This document shows positions 36,593 through 45,860 of a stretch of DNA of 64,000 bases, piece by piece. Every line of letters starts with the position of its first letter. The stretch's first letter is position 1. Origin of the DNA: JAJRZL01 sp964557855 (GTDB lineage: Bacteria; Zixibacteria; MSB-5A5; GN15; FEB-12); assembly GCA_964557855.1 (NCBI GenBank), contig CAZLBP010000005.1, positions 62,001-126,000 on the forward strand, read 5' to 3'. The notes under the pieces are model-generated. The model was not told the DNA's origin, ran no database searches, and saw only the letters and a program-made list of their open reading frames with translations. The position numbers were made by a program, and so were the translations under genes.

Positions 36593-36693
36593 AAAAAGAG
36601 CTTGGGAATTCTACGAGACAAGCGTTCTCAGCCAGAACCGAGTGCGCTTCAAACAACGGGGGCAGGTACGTCATGTTCCTGCGCTCACTTCTG

Positions 36694-37884
36694 TCAGGCC
36701 AGTTCGATCGCCATGGCCACGGCATTGCCGCCGCCGAGGCAGAGAGTCGCCAGGCCGGTCTTCAGGCCACGGTCCTTGAGGGCGTATATCAATGTTGTCA
36801 GGACGCGTGCGCCGGAGGCGCCGATCGGATGCCCGAGAGCCACCGCACCGCCGTGGACATTGACTCGATCCCAATCCCACTTGAGCTCTTTGCCGTCCGC
36901 CAATGCCTGGGCCGAAAAAGCTTCGTTCGCTTCGATCAGGTCCCAGTGGTTGATATCGACATTCATCTTCTTCATCAGTTTCCGGACGGCGAAGATGGGG
37001 GAGAAGAAGAGCTCTTCGGGCGGGGTGCCGGCGACGGAATAGTCTATTATTTTGGCCAGCGGCTCAAGCCGCTTGTCCTTCATGTATTTTTCGGACACGA
37101 CCACCGTGCAGGCGCTGCCGTCATTCAGGCCGGGGGCGTTCCCGGCGGTAACGGTACCGTCCTTTTCGAAGGCCGGGCGGAGCTTGGCGAGCATTTCCAT
37201 CGAGATCTTCGGGCGCGGACCTTCGTCTTTCTTAAATACCGCCGGATCGCCTTTCCGTTGCGGGATTTCGATGGGGAAGATCTCTGCGTCGAATTTCCCG
37301 GCTTCCCAGGCCGCTAAGGCTTTATGGTGCGAGTTGTAGGCGAACTCGTCCTGCTCTTCGCGGGTGATGTTGGCCTTCTTGCGGGTGAGTTCGGCGGCGC
37401 TGCCCATGTGGAAGTTGTTGAAGCTGTCCCAGAGACCGTCGGAAATCATAAGATCTACCATCTTCTGGTGACCGAATTTGACACCGGTCTTGGCGCCGAA
37501 AACCGCGAGTGGTGTTTGCGACATGGACTCCATGCCGCCGGCGACTATGACGTCCTGGTCCCCGGCGCGAATCGATTGAGCGGCCAGCATTACGGCTTTC
37601 AGGCCCGAACCGCATACCTTGTTAATAGTCATGGCGGCCGCCTGAGGTGGAATGCCGCCGTGGATGGCGGCCTGGCGGGCGGGCGCCTGGTTGGAGCCGC
37701 CCTGAACTACCTGTCCCATAATAACTTCCTCGACGTCAGCAACATCGACACCGGCGCGTTTAACGGCTTCCTTGACAGCGTGGGCGCCAAGCTGAGGAGC
37801 CGGAATAGAACCCAACCCGCCGTGCAGGACCCCGATAGCGCTTCGGCAGGCGGAGATGATATACGCGTCATTTCGCTCAGCCAT
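36694..37884 (-). CDS. Acetyl-CoA C-acyltransferase (thiolase)
   Basis: 396 residues with the active-site Cys in INKVCGSGLKAVM, the His in GGAVALGHPIGASGARV and the second Cys in LCLGGGNAVA. Biosynthetic or degradative acetoacetyl-CoA thiolase cannot be told apart from sequence. First gene of the leftward acyl-CoA cluster, with AGGTTT-like ribosome-binding site and a probable promoter upstream (37931-37959). Confidence 0.93.
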   Translation of the reverse strand: MAERNDAYIISACRSAIGVLHGGLGSIPAPQLGAHAVKEAVKRAGVDVADVEEVIMGQVVQGGSNQAPARQAAIHGGIPPQAAAMTINKVCGSGLKAVMLAAQSIRAGDQDVIVAGGMESMSQTPLAVFGAKTGVKFGHQKMVDLMISDGLWDSFNNFHMGSAAELTRKKANITREEQDEFAYNSHHKALAAWEAGKFDAEIFPIEIPQRKGDPAVFKKDEGPRPKISMEMLAKLRPAFEKDGTVTAGNAPGLNDGSACTVVVSEKYMKDKRLEPLAKIIDYSVAGTPPEELFFSPIFAVRKLMKKMNVDINHWDLIEANEAFSAQALADGKELKWDWDRVNVHGGAVALGHPIGASGARVLTTLIYALKDRGLKTGLATLCLGGGNAVAMAIELA

Positions 37885-37930
37885 ATCTTAAACCTCCAGA
37901 TAATTAGAACTTCAGTACTACCAAGGTTGT

Positions 37931-37959
37931 TATATAAACAATTTTGGGATGACACACAA
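37931..37959 (-). promoter_or_regulatory. Possible sigma-70 promoter for the thiolase cluster
   Basis: On the minus strand TTGTGT, 17-base spacer, TATATA, ending about 47 bases before the thiolase ATG. The -35 is weak. Confidence 0.4.
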
Positions 37960-38122
37960 GTGAAGGAATTCACAAAATCGATCTCGTGTTAACGGATTTT
38001 TAATGTTTTTTTTATTGACTTCAATATTGAATTTGTCGTTTCTAGCGGGCGAAATGAAGAAAGTTGATGTAAGAAAACGTTTTGAACCTTATTAACCTCA
38101 AATCCTTTCATGGAGGAAACAC

Positions 38123-38692
38123 ATGTTGAAACGTCTAACGATTCTCACTCTCGCATTCTTGCTGGTGCTGTCCACCGCAAGTTTTGCCAAAGACATGACC
38201 GGCAAGTGGGGACTTGGATACTTCAATTCCAATGCCCCGGTGGGTGTCCGCTTCTGGGCTACGCCGGTAGTCGGTGTGGATATTGGTGTTGGTTTCAACG
38301 GTACGGAAGTGGCCGAACGTGACACTACGACTGGCTTACCGACAGGTGAAACGACTACAGCTACGAGCTTTTGGGTTGAAGCCGGTATTCCGTACGTAGT
38401 ATTCCCGGGAGACAGAGCCAACTTTATGGTGCGTCCCGGTCTGGTCTTCGCCAGTCTTGACGACCGTTCATTCTCGATGGGAACTGGTGTGCTAGACGAC
38501 ACCTGGACGGAGGTCCGGGTCTCGCTGACACTGGCCGGTGAAGTGTTCTTTGGTGAGCATTTCTCACTGGAAGCGGGACACGGAATCAATGTCCAGTTGC
38601 TGAGCCCCCCGGGTGACGGCGATTCTCAGACGAATTTCAGCACCTTCGGCGCCAGCGTTTCACACCTGGGCTTTCATTACTACTTCAAGTAG
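38123..38692 (+). CDS. Outer-membrane beta-barrel-like protein
   Basis: 189 residues with a clear signal peptide (MLKRLTILTLAFLLVLSTASFA). The mature part alternates Gly/aromatic beta strands (GLGYFNSNAPVGVRFWATPVVGVDIGVGF) and ends in FHYYFK, a terminal aromatic as in barrel proteins. No conserved enzymatic motif. Ribosome-binding site GGAGG precedes the ATG. Ends in a strong terminator. One of three similar small barrels here. Confidence 0.72.
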   Translation: MLKRLTILTLAFLLVLSTASFAKDMTGKWGLGYFNSNAPVGVRFWATPVVGVDIGVGFNGTEVAERDTTTGLPTGETTTATSFWVEAGIPYVVFPGDRANFMVRPGLVFASLDDRSFSMGTGVLDDTWTEVRVSLTLAGEVFFGEHFSLEAGHGINVQLLSPPGDGDSQTNFSTFGASVSHLGFHYYFK

Positions 38693-38724
38693 TCGTCGAC
38701 TGTTTTAGATTCGAGAATTCACCA

Positions 38725-38755
38725 CAGGCAGGAACCTGATTCCTGCCTGTTTTTT
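38725..38755 (+). terminator. Rho-independent terminator
   Basis: 10-bp stem CAGGCAGGAA / TTCCTGCCTG with a 5-base loop followed by six T residues, about 30 bases after the barrel gene. Confidence 0.92.
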
Positions 38756-38890
38756 GTTGACGTTGGCCGTTCTGGGGGCACATTCCAATCAAGTATTCGG
38801 GCAAATGGGTTTAGCAAACTGAGTTAATGTTTTGATTTTGGCAGTTCTCCTTTGTGTGGTTGTCGGATCTGGAAGTATGGAGGTATGATG

Positions 38891-39451
38891 ATGAGAGGCC
38901 GATGGTTTGTCTTAGCTGCCGTGGTGTTCATGACCGTATCGGTAAGTGCCGCGGACAGTCCCGTCGATGCCGGGAGTATGGTATTGAGTGGGACGGCGTT
39001 TTATCAGAATCAGTCCGGAGATTTGTACGAGAATTACCGGGGCGATGATTTGCAGACCATTACGGTAGCGCCGGGCTTTGGGTATTTTGTGTCGCCGGGA
39101 GTGTTCCTCGGGGGAGAGTTAGCGGTTGTCAGCATCTCCCGAGGTGGCTCCAGTTTAACCAATGCCTACATTGTACCTCAACTGGGCTACTACTTCAATT
39201 CCGCGACAACCGGCGCCGATGTTAAAGGACGAGCGTATCCATACGCGAAAGCGATCGTTGGCATCGGCACGATTAGTAACGGTGATTCCGAGACTCAGAC
39301 ACTTGTCGGCGCCAAGCTCGGCTCGGTATTCATGTTGTCCAACACGATTGCAGCCGATGTCGGGTTACAGGTGCAGAGAGAGTTCATTTCGGACTATTCG
39401 GGAACGACCATCTGGATTGGGGTAGGAATTACTGCGTTCTTATGGGATTGA
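38891..39451 (+). CDS. Outer-membrane beta-barrel-like protein
   Basis: 186 residues from the third of three tandem ATGs (38885, 38888, 38891), picked because GGAGG at 38879 is then seven bases away. Signal peptide MRGRWFVLAAVVFMTVSVSAAD. Strands such as FGYFVSPGVFLGGELAVVSI and a C-terminal IWIGVGITAFLWD fit an 8-strand barrel. No known function. Confidence 0.7.
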   Translation: MRGRWFVLAAVVFMTVSVSAADSPVDAGSMVLSGTAFYQNQSGDLYENYRGDDLQTITVAPGFGYFVSPGVFLGGELAVVSISRGGSSLTNAYIVPQLGYYFNSATTGADVKGRAYPYAKAIVGIGTISNGDSETQTLVGAKLGSVFMLSNTIAADVGLQVQREFISDYSGTTIWIGVGITAFLWD

Positions 39452-39623
39452 GGCGTGCCTCCTGATTCACTGAGCCCGCATCGGTCCCAATCGTCTGGAT
39501 GGGTCAAGTAGTCAAGTAGGGCACAAACTGTATTCGGCAACCCCAGTTTTAACTTGCCTCTCGACCCTGGATTCACCTACACTTCAAGTAAACAAGTCTT
39601 ACACTACCACAGGAGAACTGTAA

Positions 39624-40232
39624 ATGCGAATACGAGTACTACTTCCGTTAATTATTTTGATCGTAACGACGAGCGGCGTATGGTCGCAAATCCCCTCGAA
39701 GCCGTTTAATATCTACGCCGGGGGAGGTATCACGATTCCGACCAAGCCGAGCGAGTTCAATGACAATTATAACCTCGGCTATCATGGGTTTGCCGGGCTG
39801 GGGCTGTTTGTAGCGCCGATGATTCAGGCGGTGGGAAAGATCGGCCTGCACAGCTCTACGCGCGATTTCGATGACTTCGTTGATCCCAACGCCGATGGCG
39901 GCGATTTCACGGCCCTGACCTTTGGTGTTGACGCGCGCCTGGCGATCGGAGCGCCGGTTGTGCCGATAAAACCGTTCGGCTTCGCCGGAATAGGCATGTC
40001 GAATATCAAGAGAAGCGACATCGAGCCGAGTGTGGAATTCGTCACTGAACCGCCCAACCTTGAGTCCATCACCGAGACGAAGTTCTATTACAATATCGGG
40101 GCCGGTCTTGAGTTCAAGGTGGGACCGGGCTTCACGTTCTTTGTTCAGGGGGCGTATATCGGGATATCTTCCGGTGATATTTCCGATGAAGCGATTGGGC
40201 TCTTTCCGGTATCGGTGGGCTTGAAGTTGTAG
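39624..40232 (+). CDS. Outer-membrane beta-barrel-like protein
   Basis: 202 residues with signal peptide (MRIRVLLPLIILIVTTSGVWS). YAGGGITIPTKPSEFNDNYN then alternating strands and FPVSVGLKL at the end suit OmpA-type or porin-like small barrels. Ribosome-binding site AGGAG precedes the ATG. Third in a row of non-identical barrel proteins; converges with nrdR. Confidence 0.7.
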   Translation: MRIRVLLPLIILIVTTSGVWSQIPSKPFNIYAGGGITIPTKPSEFNDNYNLGYHGFAGLGLFVAPMIQAVGKIGLHSSTRDFDDFVDPNADGGDFTALTFGVDARLAIGAPVVPIKPFGFAGIGMSNIKRSDIEPSVEFVTEPPNLESITETKFYYNIGAGLEFKVGPGFTFFVQGAYIGISSGDISDEAIGLFPVSVGLKL

Positions 40233-40266
40233 GGGGAGGTGTCGAAACCCGAAAGGGGCGTCCGAC

Positions 40267-40719
40267 TTACTTATCCAGCATCTTCTTGATTTCTTCGAGG
40301 AATTCGGCCGTGTCCTGGAACTTGCGGTAGACCGAGGCGAAGCGGACGTAAGCAATATCATCCACTTCTCGTAGCTGGGCCATGACCAGGGCGCCGATAT
40401 CGTGGCTCTTGATTTCGTTGCGGCCGCGCTTGTTGATTTCGGCCTCGATATCGTCGACCATGGACTTGATCTTCTCGCTGGAGACGGGCAGTTTGTTGCA
40501 GGACAGTTTGATGCCATGCTCGATTTTCGTGCGGTCGAACGGTTCCCGACGGTCGTCGGACTTGAGCACGGTCAGTTGCTGGTGTTCGATGTATTCATAG
40601 GTGGTGAAGCGGTGCTTACATTCGAGACACTCCCGCCGACGGCGAATGGCGCGGCCGTCCTGCGAGGGCCGGCTGTCGACGACCTTGTCTTCCTCATGTC
40701 CGCATTGGGGGCATTTCAT
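40267..40719 (-). CDS. nrdR: Transcriptional repressor NrdR
   Basis: 150 residues, the normal NrdR size, from ATG 40719. An upstream in-frame start at 40779 would prefix 20 residues encoded by a palindromic repeat and is rejected. Zinc ribbon MKCPQCG...RRRECLECKHRFTT, then an ATP-cone (REPFDRTKIEHGI...). NrdR senses (d)ATP and represses ribonucleotide reductase genes; no nrd gene is in the window. Leftward. Confidence 0.95.
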   Translation of the reverse strand: MKCPQCGHEEDKVVDSRPSQDGRAIRRRRECLECKHRFTTYEYIEHQQLTVLKSDDRREPFDRTKIEHGIKLSCNKLPVSSEKIKSMVDDIEAEINKRGRNEIKSHDIGALVMAQLREVDDIAYVRFASVYRKFQDTAEFLEEIKKMLDK

Positions 40720-40747
40720 GGTCTGGTCATGACACGGGCGCTGTCTT

Positions 40748-40777
40748 GTAGGTCGAAATCCCGCTTCGGGTTTCGAC
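40748..40777 (+). repeat. GTAGG-arm palindromic repeat, copy 2
   Basis: GTAGGTCGAAATCCCGCTTCGGGTTTCGACA, near-identical to 1643-1672 and to the inverted copy at 33237. Read on the minus strand it encodes MSKPEAGFR, which explains the spurious N-terminal extension of nrdR. A second GTAGGTCG half lies at 40784. Confidence 0.8.
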
Positions 40778-40909
40778 ATTTTCGTAGGTCGAGTTCGGAG
40801 GCCGCTTTAGCGGACGAATAACCCGACGTCTTCTTTTCATCGGTGCCGGGTTTCTCACTGGCTGCGCCAGGCTCGGAACCCGACCGACAATTGGCCCATC
40901 TATCGATCA

Positions 40910-41230
40910 CTACCCGCCGGTCTCCCGCTTAATCCAATCCACATACTCCGAAAGTCCCTCTGAAAGCGGCAGCGAGATGATCTCCGGTACGTCGTACGGA
41001 TGATTCTCCAGCACCCACAACCGCATCGCTTCGAACTTCTGAGCGGTTGTCTTCACGATCAACAGCGCCTCTTCATCGAACTCCACCTTGTCTTCCCAGC
41101 GGAAATACGACTGAATATGCGGCACGATATTAACACACGCCGCCAGGCGGTTCTCCACCAAACCCCGAGCGAGGTTTTTGGCCTCGTCCCGGGGCAAGGA
41201 TACAAAGACGACACGAATGTCTTGCGTCAC
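40910..41230 (-). CDS. cutA: Divalent-cation tolerance protein CutA
   Basis: 106 residues, the standard size. Conserved ARGLVENRLAACVNIVPHIQSYFRWEDKVEFDEEALLIVKT and NHPYDVPEII are diagnostic of CutA1. A trimeric small cytoplasmic protein linked to metal tolerance, true function unclear. Its ATG overlaps the stop of the gene at 41227 by four bases, indicating coupled translation. Confidence 0.95.
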   Translation of the reverse strand: MTQDIRVVFVSLPRDEAKNLARGLVENRLAACVNIVPHIQSYFRWEDKVEFDEEALLIVKTTAQKFEAMRLWVLENHPYDVPEIISLPLSEGLSEYVDWIKRETGG

Positions 41231-41538
41231 TTCTTCACCTCATGTCCGAGTTTTTGCTCCACTGATGCTACCTTGCCGGTCAAACGATCCTCGGCGTCCT
41301 TGCGATCATCCATGGTGAGCACCATGTAAATCCGCTCATGACCGAGTTCGCGCAGCTTCTGCCGGGCTTTACCCAGCGTGGCCATGACCGGCTCCCAGTC
41401 CCCTTCGATTATTGTGGACATCGAAGTAAGCTTATAGGACAAGCCGGACCGGTCGATTATGTCAACAACTTTGGCCACGTCTTCTGAGACCGATGCGACC
41501 CCTTTGCTGGTTGGAAACATGGATACTTGAAAGATCAT
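41227..41538 (-). CDS. MTH1187/YkoF-like thiamine-binding protein
   Basis: 103 residues starting at ATG 41538, set by AGGAGG seven bases upstream; a longer frame adds 14 residues without support. Sequence FQVSMFPTSKGVASVSEDVAKVVDIIDRSGLSYKL and TIIEGDWEPVMATLGKAR match the MTH1187 family (DUF77), some members of which bind thiamine or HMP. Between glyA and cutA, overlapping cutA by four bases. Confidence 0.88.
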   Translation of the reverse strand: MIFQVSMFPTSKGVASVSEDVAKVVDIIDRSGLSYKLTSMSTIIEGDWEPVMATLGKARQKLRELGHERIYMVLTMDDRKDAEDRLTGKVASVEQKLGHEVKK

Positions 41539-41580
41539 ATTAACCTCCTGTCTGGTTCGGGGTTTGACGTTGTGGCGCAA

Positions 41581-42825
41581 CTAGGCATCATACGGCAACG
41601 GAAACCTCTCACACAATGCGGCGACTTCTTTCGATATCTCTTCCAGGACATCGTCTTGGCGGCGGTTCGTGATGCCGCGATCGATAAAATGCGCGATCAT
41701 TTTCATTTCTTCGGGACCCATACCGCGCGTGGTGACGGCGGGCGTGCCGATGCGGATGCCGGATGTTACGAAAGGTTTCTCCGGATCGAACGGGACCGTG
41801 TTCTTGTTGACCGTAATGCCGGCTTTGTCGAGCGCCGTCTCGACCTTCTTGCCGGTCACTTTGGGAATGTCTATAAACGAGACCAGCATCAGGTGGGTGT
41901 CGGTGCCACCGGAGACCAGTTTATGGCCCTTGTTTTTCAGCTCCTCCGCGAGGATGGCGGCGTTTTCCACGATGCGCTTCTGATAGGCCTTGAATTCGTC
42001 GGTCATGGCTTCCTTGAACGCTACCGCCTTGGCCGCAATAATGTGCATCAACGGCCCCCCCTGGATGCCGGGCATGACCATCCGGTCGAGATCGGCCGCG
42101 TACTTCTCCTTGCACATAATAATGCCACCCCTCGGACCGCGAAGAGTCTTGTGCGTGGTCGAAGTTACAAAGTCGGCGTACGGAATGGGGGAAGGGTGGA
42201 CGCCGGCGGCTATCAGGCCGGCGATGTGAGCGATGTCGACCATCATGTATGCCCCGCAGGCATTGCAGGCCTCACGGATCTTCTCGAAATCCAGTGTTCG
42301 GGGGTAAGCCGAGGCGCCGGATACAATCATTTTGGGTTTAACTTCTTTGGCCTTTTTGATCAGATCGTCATAGTCGATAATTTCGGTTTCTTTGTCCACT
42401 TGGTAGCCCTCGAAATCGAACAGGAAGCCGGAGAAATTGATCGGGTGGCCGTGGGTCAGGTGACCGCCGTGGCTCAGATCGAGGCCCATAACCTTGTCAC
42501 CCGGCTTAAGGACCGCGAAATACACCGCCATATTGGCCTGCGAGCCGGCATGAGGTTGGACATTGGCGTGCTCGCAGCCGAAGAGCTGCTTGAGGCGCTC
42601 GCGCGCCAGATCTTCGGCAACATCGACGAATTCGCAGCCCCCGTAATAGCGTTTACCGGGGTAACCTTCGGCGTACTTATTGGTCATGACGCCGCCGCAG
42701 GCCTCCAGTACGGCGCGGGAGGTGAAGTTTTCGGAGGCAATCAGCTCGAGTTTATTCTGCTGACGGTTGGTCTCGCCGACTATAGCGTCATAAATCTCAG
42801 GATCTGTTTCTTTCAGGTACGACAT
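41581..42825 (-). CDS. glyA: Serine hydroxymethyltransferase
   Basis: 414 residues from ATG 42825 (GGAG seven bases upstream); an upstream frame at 42864 adds residues not seen in the family. ASENFTS near the start, HGGHLTHG, STTHKTLRGPRGG with the PLP-binding Lys, and RIGTPAVTTRGM are all present. Interconverts serine and glycine and supplies methylene-tetrahydrofolate. Leading gene of the leftward glyA-MTH1187-cutA set. Confidence 0.97.
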   Translation of the reverse strand: MSYLKETDPEIYDAIVGETNRQQNKLELIASENFTSRAVLEACGGVMTNKYAEGYPGKRYYGGCEFVDVAEDLARERLKQLFGCEHANVQPHAGSQANMAVYFAVLKPGDKVMGLDLSHGGHLTHGHPINFSGFLFDFEGYQVDKETEIIDYDDLIKKAKEVKPKMIVSGASAYPRTLDFEKIREACNACGAYMMVDIAHIAGLIAAGVHPSPIPYADFVTSTTHKTLRGPRGGIIMCKEKYAADLDRMVMPGIQGGPLMHIIAAKAVAFKEAMTDEFKAYQKRIVENAAILAEELKNKGHKLVSGGTDTHLMLVSFIDIPKVTGKKVETALDKAGITVNKNTVPFDPEKPFVTSGIRIGTPAVTTRGMGPEEMKMIAHFIDRGITNRRQDDVLEEISKEVAALCERFPLPYDA

Positions 42826-42939
42826 GACAACACTCCAGTTCTTCTTTACTAAAAATAAGAACACAAGTTAGTGAAAATTGTTTGGCGGGTCAACCGGGGG
42901 ATTGCGGTTAATGGAATCAGGGGTAGGGTTTTATGGCAG

Positions 42940-42968
42940 TTGACAAATCGTCCGGGCGGGGATAAATT
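42940..42968 (+). promoter_or_regulatory. Promoter for tRNA-Gly
   Basis: TTGACA (42940-42945), 17-base spacer, TAAATT (42963-42968); the tRNA starts 19 bases after the -10. GC-rich discriminator follows partly (GGGAGC). Confidence 0.8.
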
Positions 42969-42987
42969 GGGAGCATAAGTTGTATAA

Positions 42988-43059
42988 GCGGGCGTAATTC
43001 AGTGGTAGAATGCAAGCTTCCCAAGCTTGACGCCGTGGGTTCGAGTCCCATCGCCCGCT
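42988..43059 (+). tRNA. tRNA-Gly(CCC)
   Basis: Full cloverleaf: acceptor GCGGGCG/CGCCCGC, anticodon stem CAAGC/GCTTG, 7-base loop TTCCCAA placing CCC at 34-36, T-arm GTGGG TTCGAGT CCCAT. Discriminator T. No encoded CCA. Confidence 0.95.
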
Positions 43060-43078
43060 GTTATTATGTGAGTTAGAT

Positions 43079-44539
43079 ATGAAGATTATTGATATAGACC
43101 CATCTTCACCCCTGTTCGGATACGTCCGCCCCGGCTTTTCGGTCGTGGCGGTCAACGGCGAGCAGGTGCAGGATACGATCGATTTTCGGTACAAGATTGC
43201 CGAGGAACGCGTCAATATCCGCTTCGCCGATCAGCGCGGTGAGGAACTGGAGTTCGATTTCGACGAAGTCGATGCGGCCGATCTGGGGATAACGCTCGAT
43301 GACAGCAAGGTCAAAATGTGCAAGTGCGACTGCATCTTCTGCTTCGTGCGGCAGCAGCCCAAAGGGATGCGGCGGGCGCTGTATATCAAGGACGAGGATT
43401 ACCGGCTGTCGTTTACGCACGGCAATTTCATCACGTTGTCGAATATGACCAAGCCGGACCTGGATCGTATTATCAACCAGCGTCTGTCCCCGATGTATGT
43501 TTCGGTTCATGCGACCGATGATACTCTGCGCCGATGTATGCTGCGCAACGAAAAGCTGGCGCCGATTGTGCCACAGTTGAAGTATCTCGGTGATAACGGT
43601 ATTACGATACACACGCAAGTGGTGCTGTGTCCGGGAATCAATGACGGCCCGCAACTGGTCAAGACCGTTACCGATCTGGCAGCGTTGTATCCTTCAATTG
43701 AAACCCTGGCAGTGGTGCCGGTTGGCTTGACGAAATACCGCGAGGATCTGGCAAAACTGCGGACATACACGGTTGAGGAAGCGCGGGATGTTATTTCGTA
43801 TGTCGAAAAGCAGCAGAAGGAATATCTGCAGGTCCACGGCACTCGTTTCGTCTGGCCCGCCGACGAGTTCTATGTAATCGCCGGTAACGGTTTCCCGAGG
43901 TTGAACACGTATGAGGAGATGAACCAGTTCGAGAACGGGGTAGGGATGGTGCGGGAGTTCATTACGTCGTTCAATCGGCGCCGCTCACGACTGAAGAATC
44001 TCAATCTGGATTGCCATACTGATCAAGCGGACGTTCCGACGGTTCCTGCTCCTGCCGGAGGCGGGAGTGTGAACCGGCGGTTCGAAGGAGAAATGGCCGG
44101 CAGTCTGGAGCGCCAGGTCACAATCGGTGCTTCGCGCCAATCAGGACCTGTCGCAACATCAAAGTGGAGAGTGTCGGGGAATCGGGGCAAGCGCGCCCTG
44201 TTCCTCACCGGCTACTCCGCCGCCCCGTTTCTGCGAAAGTACATTCTGCCCTACGTGCGCGAAGAACTGGGGCTTACGCTCGACATTCAACCCGTTACCA
44301 ACCGTTTCTGGGGTGAGTCGGTCACCGTATCAGGTCTGCTGACCGGTCAGGATATGTTGCGCGAAGCACGGAAGCGGATCGATGACTATGATACGCTCGT
44401 GTTGCCGCCCAACTGCCTGAATCAGGATGATCTGTTCCTCGATAATCTGACTCTGGATCAATTCCGCTCCGTTCTCGGCAAAGACGTTCAGGTCGGCCAG
44501 TACGACTGTGCCGCCACCCTCCGTTCGGCTTTCTCATGA
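43079..44539 (+). CDS. DUF512 radical SAM / PDZ-like protein
   Basis: 486 residues. N-terminal PDZ-like part (SPLFGYVRPGFSVVAVNGEQVQDTIDFRY), then a Cys cluster MCKCDCIFCFVRQQPKGMR where radical SAM proteins have CxxxCxxC, then LSFTHGNFITLSNM and a DUF512 C-terminus (NCLNQDDLFLDNLTLDQ). The gene is directly upstream of der, overlapping by four bases, an arrangement also known from Firmicutes. Function unknown; some predict an Fe-S/rRNA-related role but I cannot show it. Confidence 0.9.
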   Translation: MKIIDIDPSSPLFGYVRPGFSVVAVNGEQVQDTIDFRYKIAEERVNIRFADQRGEELEFDFDEVDAADLGITLDDSKVKMCKCDCIFCFVRQQPKGMRRALYIKDEDYRLSFTHGNFITLSNMTKPDLDRIINQRLSPMYVSVHATDDTLRRCMLRNEKLAPIVPQLKYLGDNGITIHTQVVLCPGINDGPQLVKTVTDLAALYPSIETLAVVPVGLTKYREDLAKLRTYTVEEARDVISYVEKQQKEYLQVHGTRFVWPADEFYVIAGNGFPRLNTYEEMNQFENGVGMVREFITSFNRRRSRLKNLNLDCHTDQADVPTVPAPAGGGSVNRRFEGEMAGSLERQVTIGASRQSGPVATSKWRVSGNRGKRALFLTGYSAAPFLRKYILPYVREELGLTLDIQPVTNRFWGESVTVSGLLTGQDMLREARKRIDDYDTLVLPPNCLNQDDLFLDNLTLDQFRSVLGKDVQVGQYDCAATLRSAFS

Positions 44540-45846
44540 ATCTTCCCATAGTAGCGCTGGTGGGACGCCCCAACGTGGGCAAATCCTCCCTGTTCAATCG
44601 ATTTTTGCAAAAGAAAATCGCCGTGGTCGACGAACAGCCGGGGGTGACGCGGGACCGCAACTACGCGGTCTGCGACTGGAACGGCGTGCATTTCATGCTG
44701 GTCGATACCGGGGGTATCGTCCCGCACGCGAAAGAGATCATGGAACGGAGCATTTCGGAACAGGCCGATTTTGCTATAAACGAAGCTCAGGCGGTGCTGC
44801 TGATCGTGGACAGCCAGGTAGGAATCGATGAATTCGACCTGTCCATCGCCAGAAAACTGCGCCAATCGGAGACGAATTGTATCCTGGTAGCCAATAAGGT
44901 CGATTCCGAGAAACAAGAGGCAGATATCTACGAATTCGTGAAGCTCGGTCTGGGTGAACCGCACCCGGTCTCGGCGACTGTGGGACGGGGGACCGGGGAT
45001 CTGTTGGATAAAGTTGTCGGGCATCTGCCCGCAGCAGATACAGGAGAGAGCGCGGTCGATGAAATCCGGCTGGCCGTGGTCGGCAAGCCGAACGTGGGTA
45101 AATCTTCGTTCATCAACAAGCTGACTGGTCAGGAAAGACTGATCGTTACCCCCATCGCCGGGACAACCCGCGACGCCGTCGACACCCATTTCGAATTCGA
45201 GGGGCAGAGCTACGTGCTGGTGGACACAGCCGGTCTGCGGCGCAAATACAAGGTTCACGAGAACATCGAATTCTATACTACCCTGCGGACCACACGTGCC
45301 ATCGAGAACTGCGACGTGGCGATCGTTCTGATCGATGCTGCCGAAGGCGCCGGTAGTCAGGACCAGCGTGTCCTGGACGAAGTCGTTTCCTGCCGCCGGG
45401 CGGCCGTCATGGCGGTTAACAAGTGGGACTTGATCGAGAAAGAAACGGGGACAGCGGAGGAATTCACGAAAACTCTCCGGGACACGTTCGCTCGATACGC
45501 CTACCTGCCGATTGTCTTCGTCTCCGCGCTCACTGCTCAACGGGTGACCAGAGTGGTGCAGCTGGCCCGGAAAGTCCATGAAGAAAACTACAAGCGGATA
45601 GCGACATCCGAGTTGAACGACTTCCTGCAGGAAGTCCTGGCGCGGAAACATCCCCCGGCCAAGCAGCGCAAACAGATCAAATTCAATTATGTGACGCAGA
45701 CCGAGGTGGCGCCGCCGACGTTCACGTTCTTTGCCAACCATCCGACGCTGATCGACAAAACGTACATCAGCTATCTTTCCAATCAGATCCGACGCCAATT
45801 CGGATTCGAAGGCGTCTCCCTGCGTTTGAAGTTCCGCCGGAAGTAG
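44536..45846 (+). CDS. der: Ribosome assembly GTPase Der (EngA)
   Basis: 436 residues with two G domains in tandem: GRPNVGKSSLFN/DTGG/NKVD and GKPNVGKSSFIN/DTAGLRRK/NKWD, followed by the KH-like C-terminal domain. Essential for 50S maturation. ATG overlaps the DUF512 stop (ATGA). Confidence 0.97.
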   Translation: MNLPIVALVGRPNVGKSSLFNRFLQKKIAVVDEQPGVTRDRNYAVCDWNGVHFMLVDTGGIVPHAKEIMERSISEQADFAINEAQAVLLIVDSQVGIDEFDLSIARKLRQSETNCILVANKVDSEKQEADIYEFVKLGLGEPHPVSATVGRGTGDLLDKVVGHLPAADTGESAVDEIRLAVVGKPNVGKSSFINKLTGQERLIVTPIAGTTRDAVDTHFEFEGQSYVLVDTAGLRRKYKVHENIEFYTTLRTTRAIENCDVAIVLIDAAEGAGSQDQRVLDEVVSCRRAAVMAVNKWDLIEKETGTAEEFTKTLRDTFARYAYLPIVFVSALTAQRVTRVVQLARKVHEENYKRIATSELNDFLQEVLARKHPPAKQRKQIKFNYVTQTEVAPPTFTFFANHPTLIDKTYISYLSNQIRRQFGFEGVSLRLKFRRK

Positions 45847-45860
45847 GTCTGGCCGCCGGC

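Noticed and set aside
38015..38043. TTGACT near 38015 as promoter for the barrel gene
   Set aside because: The -10 at proper spacing (GTTTCT) is poor.
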